The notes beneath the pieces were generated by a model. The model saw only the letters and a list, made by a program, of their open reading frames with translations, was not told the origin of the DNA and did not search any database. Below, piece by piece: positions 62,180 to 64,000 of a DNA stretch of 64,000 nt. Source of the DNA: Lysinibacillus antri (lineage in GTDB: Bacteria > Bacillota > Bacilli > Bacillales_A > Planococcaceae); the NCBI RefSeq assembly GCF_003977595.1, contig NZ_RYYR01000009.1, forward strand, positions 100,110-164,109, given 5' to 3'. How positions within the stretch are numbered: the stretch's first letter is position 1; every line of letters begins with the position of its first letter. The translations under genes and the position numbers were made by a program.

Positions 62180-62641
62180 ATGACAGATCAAGAATTGCAA
62201 ACATTAGTAGAAGAGCTTTCATTAGAGAAATTTAATGTTCCCTTTTTACATGAAGCATATTTTAATAAAAGACTCAAAACAACGGGGGGGCGCTATTTAT
62301 TACATTCCCATAACATAGAATTAAACCCCAAATCATATGAGGTGTTTGGTATTGAGGAGTTGCGCGGGATTATTTTGCACGAATTGTGTCATTATCATCT
62401 TCACATAAGAGGGATGGGGTACAAACATCGAGACGTTGATTTTCGGACATTATTAAAAAAAGTAGGTGCCCCACGTTTTTGTTCTACAATTGAAGAAAAT
62501 AAAAAACAATTAAATACGAACTTACATATATATGAATGTTTGAGTTGTCAACAACAATACCCAAGAAAGAAGAGAATGAATATAGAGAAATATAAATGTG
62601 GAAAATGTCATGGCAAACTGAAGAAAGTGATTGAATCATAG
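62180..62641 (+). CDS. ydcK: SprT-family zinc metalloprotease-like protein (YdcK)
   Basis: The 153-residue product has the SprT zinc site HELCHYH near residue 73, with a further ligand pattern downstream, and a C-terminal zinc ribbon ([19 protein letters not shown]). Family members relate to the SPRTN DNA-protein crosslink proteases; the bacterial role is unknown. AAAGGAG sets the start. Position after tex matches B. subtilis ydcK. Confidence 0.9.
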   Translation: MTDQELQTLVEELSLEKFNVPFLHEAYFNKRLKTTGGRYLLHSHNIELNPKSYEVFGIEELRGIILHELCHYHLHIRGMGYKHRDVDFRTLLKKVGAPRFCSTIEENKKQLNTNLHIYECLSCQQQYPRKKRMNIEKYKCGKCHGKLKKVIES

Positions 62642-62890
62642 GAATTGGTCGAAGATAGGTAGTTGAGTAAAAAATGTTAGATATGAAAAAGTTTTTTCGA
62701 AAAAACAGTTGCATTGTTAGCGATATTGTTATAAGATATTCCTTGTCTTTAAAAGGTTATACTCTTTTAATCCAATGAATGAAATGCGCTGACATTGTAC
62801 AATTTATATAATGTTGTTATTTTTGTATTATAGTTAAATGAACTGCAGCTTGATTTTTTCATTGGTAAACAAATGCGAAAAAGAAAATGG
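62642..62890. other. gap between ydcK and the tRNA cluster
   Basis: The stretch includes the perfect palindrome GTTTTTTCGAAAAAAC (62691-62706) and a possible extra promoter TTGCAT-N17-TAAGAT (62709-62737). No gene with a usable ribosome site was seen. Confidence 0.4.
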
Positions 62891-62919
62891 TTGACATTGA
62901 TATCCGATGTCTCTATAAT
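62891..62919 (+). promoter_or_regulatory. tRNA cluster promoter P1
   Basis: TTGACA and TATAAT are both perfect, 17 bases apart, 31 bases before tRNA-Asn. A typical strong stable-RNA promoter. Confidence 0.92.
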
Positions 62920-62950
62920 AATAAAAGTCGATAAGATGAGTAGCAAATAT

Positions 62951-63025
62951 TCCGAAGTAGCTCAGTGGTAGAGCAACCGGCTGTTAACCGGTTGGTCGTA
63001 GGTTCGAGTCCTACCTTCGGAGCCA
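62951..63025 (+). tRNA. tRNA-Asn (GTT)
   Basis: The acceptor TCCGAAG/CTTCGGA, T-loop GGTTCGAGTCC and anticodon GTT (62983-62985) are clear; CCA is encoded. Confidence 0.96.
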
Positions 63026-63026
63026 T

Positions 63027-63101
63027 GGCCCGTTGGTCAAGTGGTTAAGACACCGCCCTTTCACGGCGGTAACACGGGTTCGAATCCCGTACGGGTCACC
63101 A
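63027..63101 (+). tRNA. tRNA-Glu (TTC)
   Basis: Acceptor GGCCCGT/ACGGGTC with one G-T pair, anticodon TTC (63060-63062), encoded CCA. Only one base separates it from tRNA-Asn. Confidence 0.95.
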
Positions 63102-63129
63102 CTTAATTATTTTAATAAGTTATATTTTA

Positions 63130-63205
63130 GGTCCCGTGGTGTAGCGGTTAACATGCCTGCCTGTCACGCAGGAGATCGCCGGTTCGATCCCGGTCGGGAC
63201 CGCCA
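63130..63205 (+). tRNA. tRNA-Asp (GTC)
   Basis: Acceptor GGTCCCG/CGGGACC, anticodon GTC (63173-63175), encoded CCA. Confidence 0.96.
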
Positions 63206-63208
63206 GAT

Positions 63209-63283
63209 TGGGGTATAGCCAAGCGGTAAGGCAACGGATTTTGATTCCGTCATGCCCAGGTTCGAATCCTGGTACCCCAGCCA
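63209..63283 (+). tRNA. tRNA-Gln (TTG)
   Basis: Acceptor TGGGGTA/TACCCCA, anticodon TTG (63241-63243), encoded CCA. Confidence 0.95.
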
Positions 63284-63290
63284 TTTGCAA

Positions 63291-63365
63291 GAGCCATTAG
63301 CTCAGTGGTAGAGCATCTGACTTTTAATCAGAGGGTCGAAGGTTCAAGTCCTTCATGGCTCACCA
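63291..63365 (+). tRNA. tRNA-Lys (TTT)
   Basis: Acceptor GAGCCAT/ATGGCTC, anticodon TTT (63323-63325), encoded CCA. Last gene of the first tRNA group. Confidence 0.96.
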
Positions 63366-63374
63366 GTTTAATAT

Positions 63375-63402
63375 TTGACATTTGTGTCATTTAGTGTATA
63401 AT
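63375..63402 (+). promoter_or_regulatory. internal promoter P2 for tRNA-Leu-Arg-Gly and the rRNA operon
   Basis: Perfect TTGACA and TATAAT, 16 bases apart, lie between tRNA-Lys and tRNA-Leu. No other promoter is visible between here and the 16S start, so this should drive the rRNA genes. Confidence 0.9.
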
Positions 63403-63422
63403 AGGTTATGTCTTCATTGAAC

Positions 63423-63508
<86 letters not shown>

Positions 63509-63533
63509 AGTTGCACTACTTTTCAAAAAAAAT

Positions 63534-63610
<77 letters not shown>

Positions 63611-63627
63611 AATAATATTAGCAATTT

Positions 63628-63701
63628 GCGGGTGTAGTTTAATGGTAAAACCTCAGCCTTCCAAGCTGATGTCGTGAGTTCGATTCTCATCACCCGCTCC
63701 A
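63628..63701 (+). tRNA. tRNA-Gly (TCC)
   Basis: Acceptor GCGGGTG/CACCCGC, anticodon TCC (63660-63662), encoded CCA. Followed by the rRNA leader. Confidence 0.95.
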
Positions 63702-63829
63702 TAAAATGAACTTTGAAAACTGAACAACAAAACGTTAATGAAATAAAGTTTCTCATTTTAAGGTGAGAAACACAATTTGGACATCATAATTGATGCCAGC
63801 AAGAAATTTGAGCTAATCAAATTTTCTCT
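63702..63829 (+). promoter_or_regulatory. 16S rRNA leader
   Basis: This holds the Bacillus-type leader segment TGAACTTTGAAAACTGAACA (63706-63725) and the pre-16S processing stem sequence ending AATTTGAGCTAATCAAATTT. It has no consensus promoter of its own. Confidence 0.75.
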
Positions 63830-64000
63830 TTTATGGAGAGTTTGATCCTGGCTCAGGACGAACGCTGGCGGCGTGCCTAATACATGCAAGTCGAGCGGAC
63901 CTTAAGGAGCTTGCTCCTAAAGGTTAGCGGCGGACGGGTGAGTAACACGTGGGCAACCTGCCCTATAGTTGGGGATAACTCCGGGAAACCGGAGCTAATA
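63830..64000 (+). rRNA. rrs: 16S ribosomal RNA (5' part, cut by window end)
   Basis: The mature 5' end TTTATGGAGAGTTTGATCCT is followed by the universal GGCTCAGGACGAACGCTGGC. Only the first 171 bases, up to the V1-V2 region, are inside the window. The V1 loop (GGACCTTAAGGAGCTTGCTC) and GGGATAACTCCGGGAAACCG fit Caryophanaceae/Planococcaceae relatives of Lysinibacillus and Ureibacillus. Confidence 0.97.

Noticed and set aside
62672..62776. 34-codon frame after ydcK (starts ATGTTAGATATGAAAAAG)
   Set aside because: There is no ribosome site and a palindrome lies inside it.

Overview
The window comes from a low-GC Gram-positive, spore-former-like Bacillales chromosome. The evidence is B. subtilis-like gene order (ddl-murF-cshA-ydbS-ydbT-ydcA-acpS-ydcC-alr-ndoAI-ndoA-rsb-sigB-tex-ydcK), strong AGGAGG ribosome sites, TTGACA/TATAAT promoters, lipoprotein signals and Fur boxes of Bacillus type. 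The first 171 bases of the 16S gene and the dispersed repeat families suggest Caryophanaceae/Planococcaceae near Lysinibacillus, Solibacillus or Ureibacillus. That placement is inference from memory, not a database result.

Layout. 1-7160: a truncated DUF47/PhoU-like gene, a methyltransferase, a proline symporter (putP), the ribosome-rescue GTPase hflX and a peptide symporter (dtpT). 7300-12650: a lipoprotein, then an iron-siderophore ABC system (yclNOP plus yclQ) with two Fur boxes, followed by the heme-degrading monooxygenase hmoA. 12700-19640: PAP2 phosphatase, ZIP metal transporter, NAD(P)-binding protein, thrB/thrC on the minus strand, an RpiR regulator and pyrophosphatase ppaC. 19680-19800 holds an unusual 21-bp periodic array. 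19820-24500: redox genes (Rieske FAD enzyme, DsbA-like protein, azoreductase, YceI, YodB-like regulator). 24560-30300: murB, exoA, comFB, mntR, cvfB, ypuA, a GNAT protein, an unlisted 34-residue membrane peptide and a small conserved-looking protein. 30330-43110: MFS transporters, a CoA-transferase with an adjacent LytTR regulator, an AraC regulator, yidC, a VanY-type carboxypeptidase, cardiolipin synthase, a YwqG-like protein, a 43-residue Lmo0850-like protein and rodA.

43420-62640 is the B. subtilis-syntenic block. It combines cell wall precursor synthesis (ddl, murF, alr), RNA helicase cshA, PH-domain membrane proteins, a rhomboid protease, acpS, the MazEF-type NdoAI/NdoA pair and the general stress sigma-B module. 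The sigB module is reduced: rsbR, rsbS and rsbX are absent from their usual places, while rsbT, rsbU, rsbV, rsbW and sigB remain, with a sigma-B-type promoter ahead of rsbV. 62890-64000: eight tRNA genes in two promoter-led groups, the second of which reads into a 16S rRNA gene cut by the window end.

No insertion sequence, prophage or CRISPR array was seen. The most unusual material is intergenic: a dispersed hairpin family with GCGGAAGCG-type ends (complete copies at 3753 and 17282, fragments elsewhere), a second GTGCCAGGCAC hairpin family (5360, 8209), the 21-bp CCGCCAAA array and an 18-bp perfect hairpin at 52636. Most operons end in clear intrinsic terminators, several of them shared by convergent genes.
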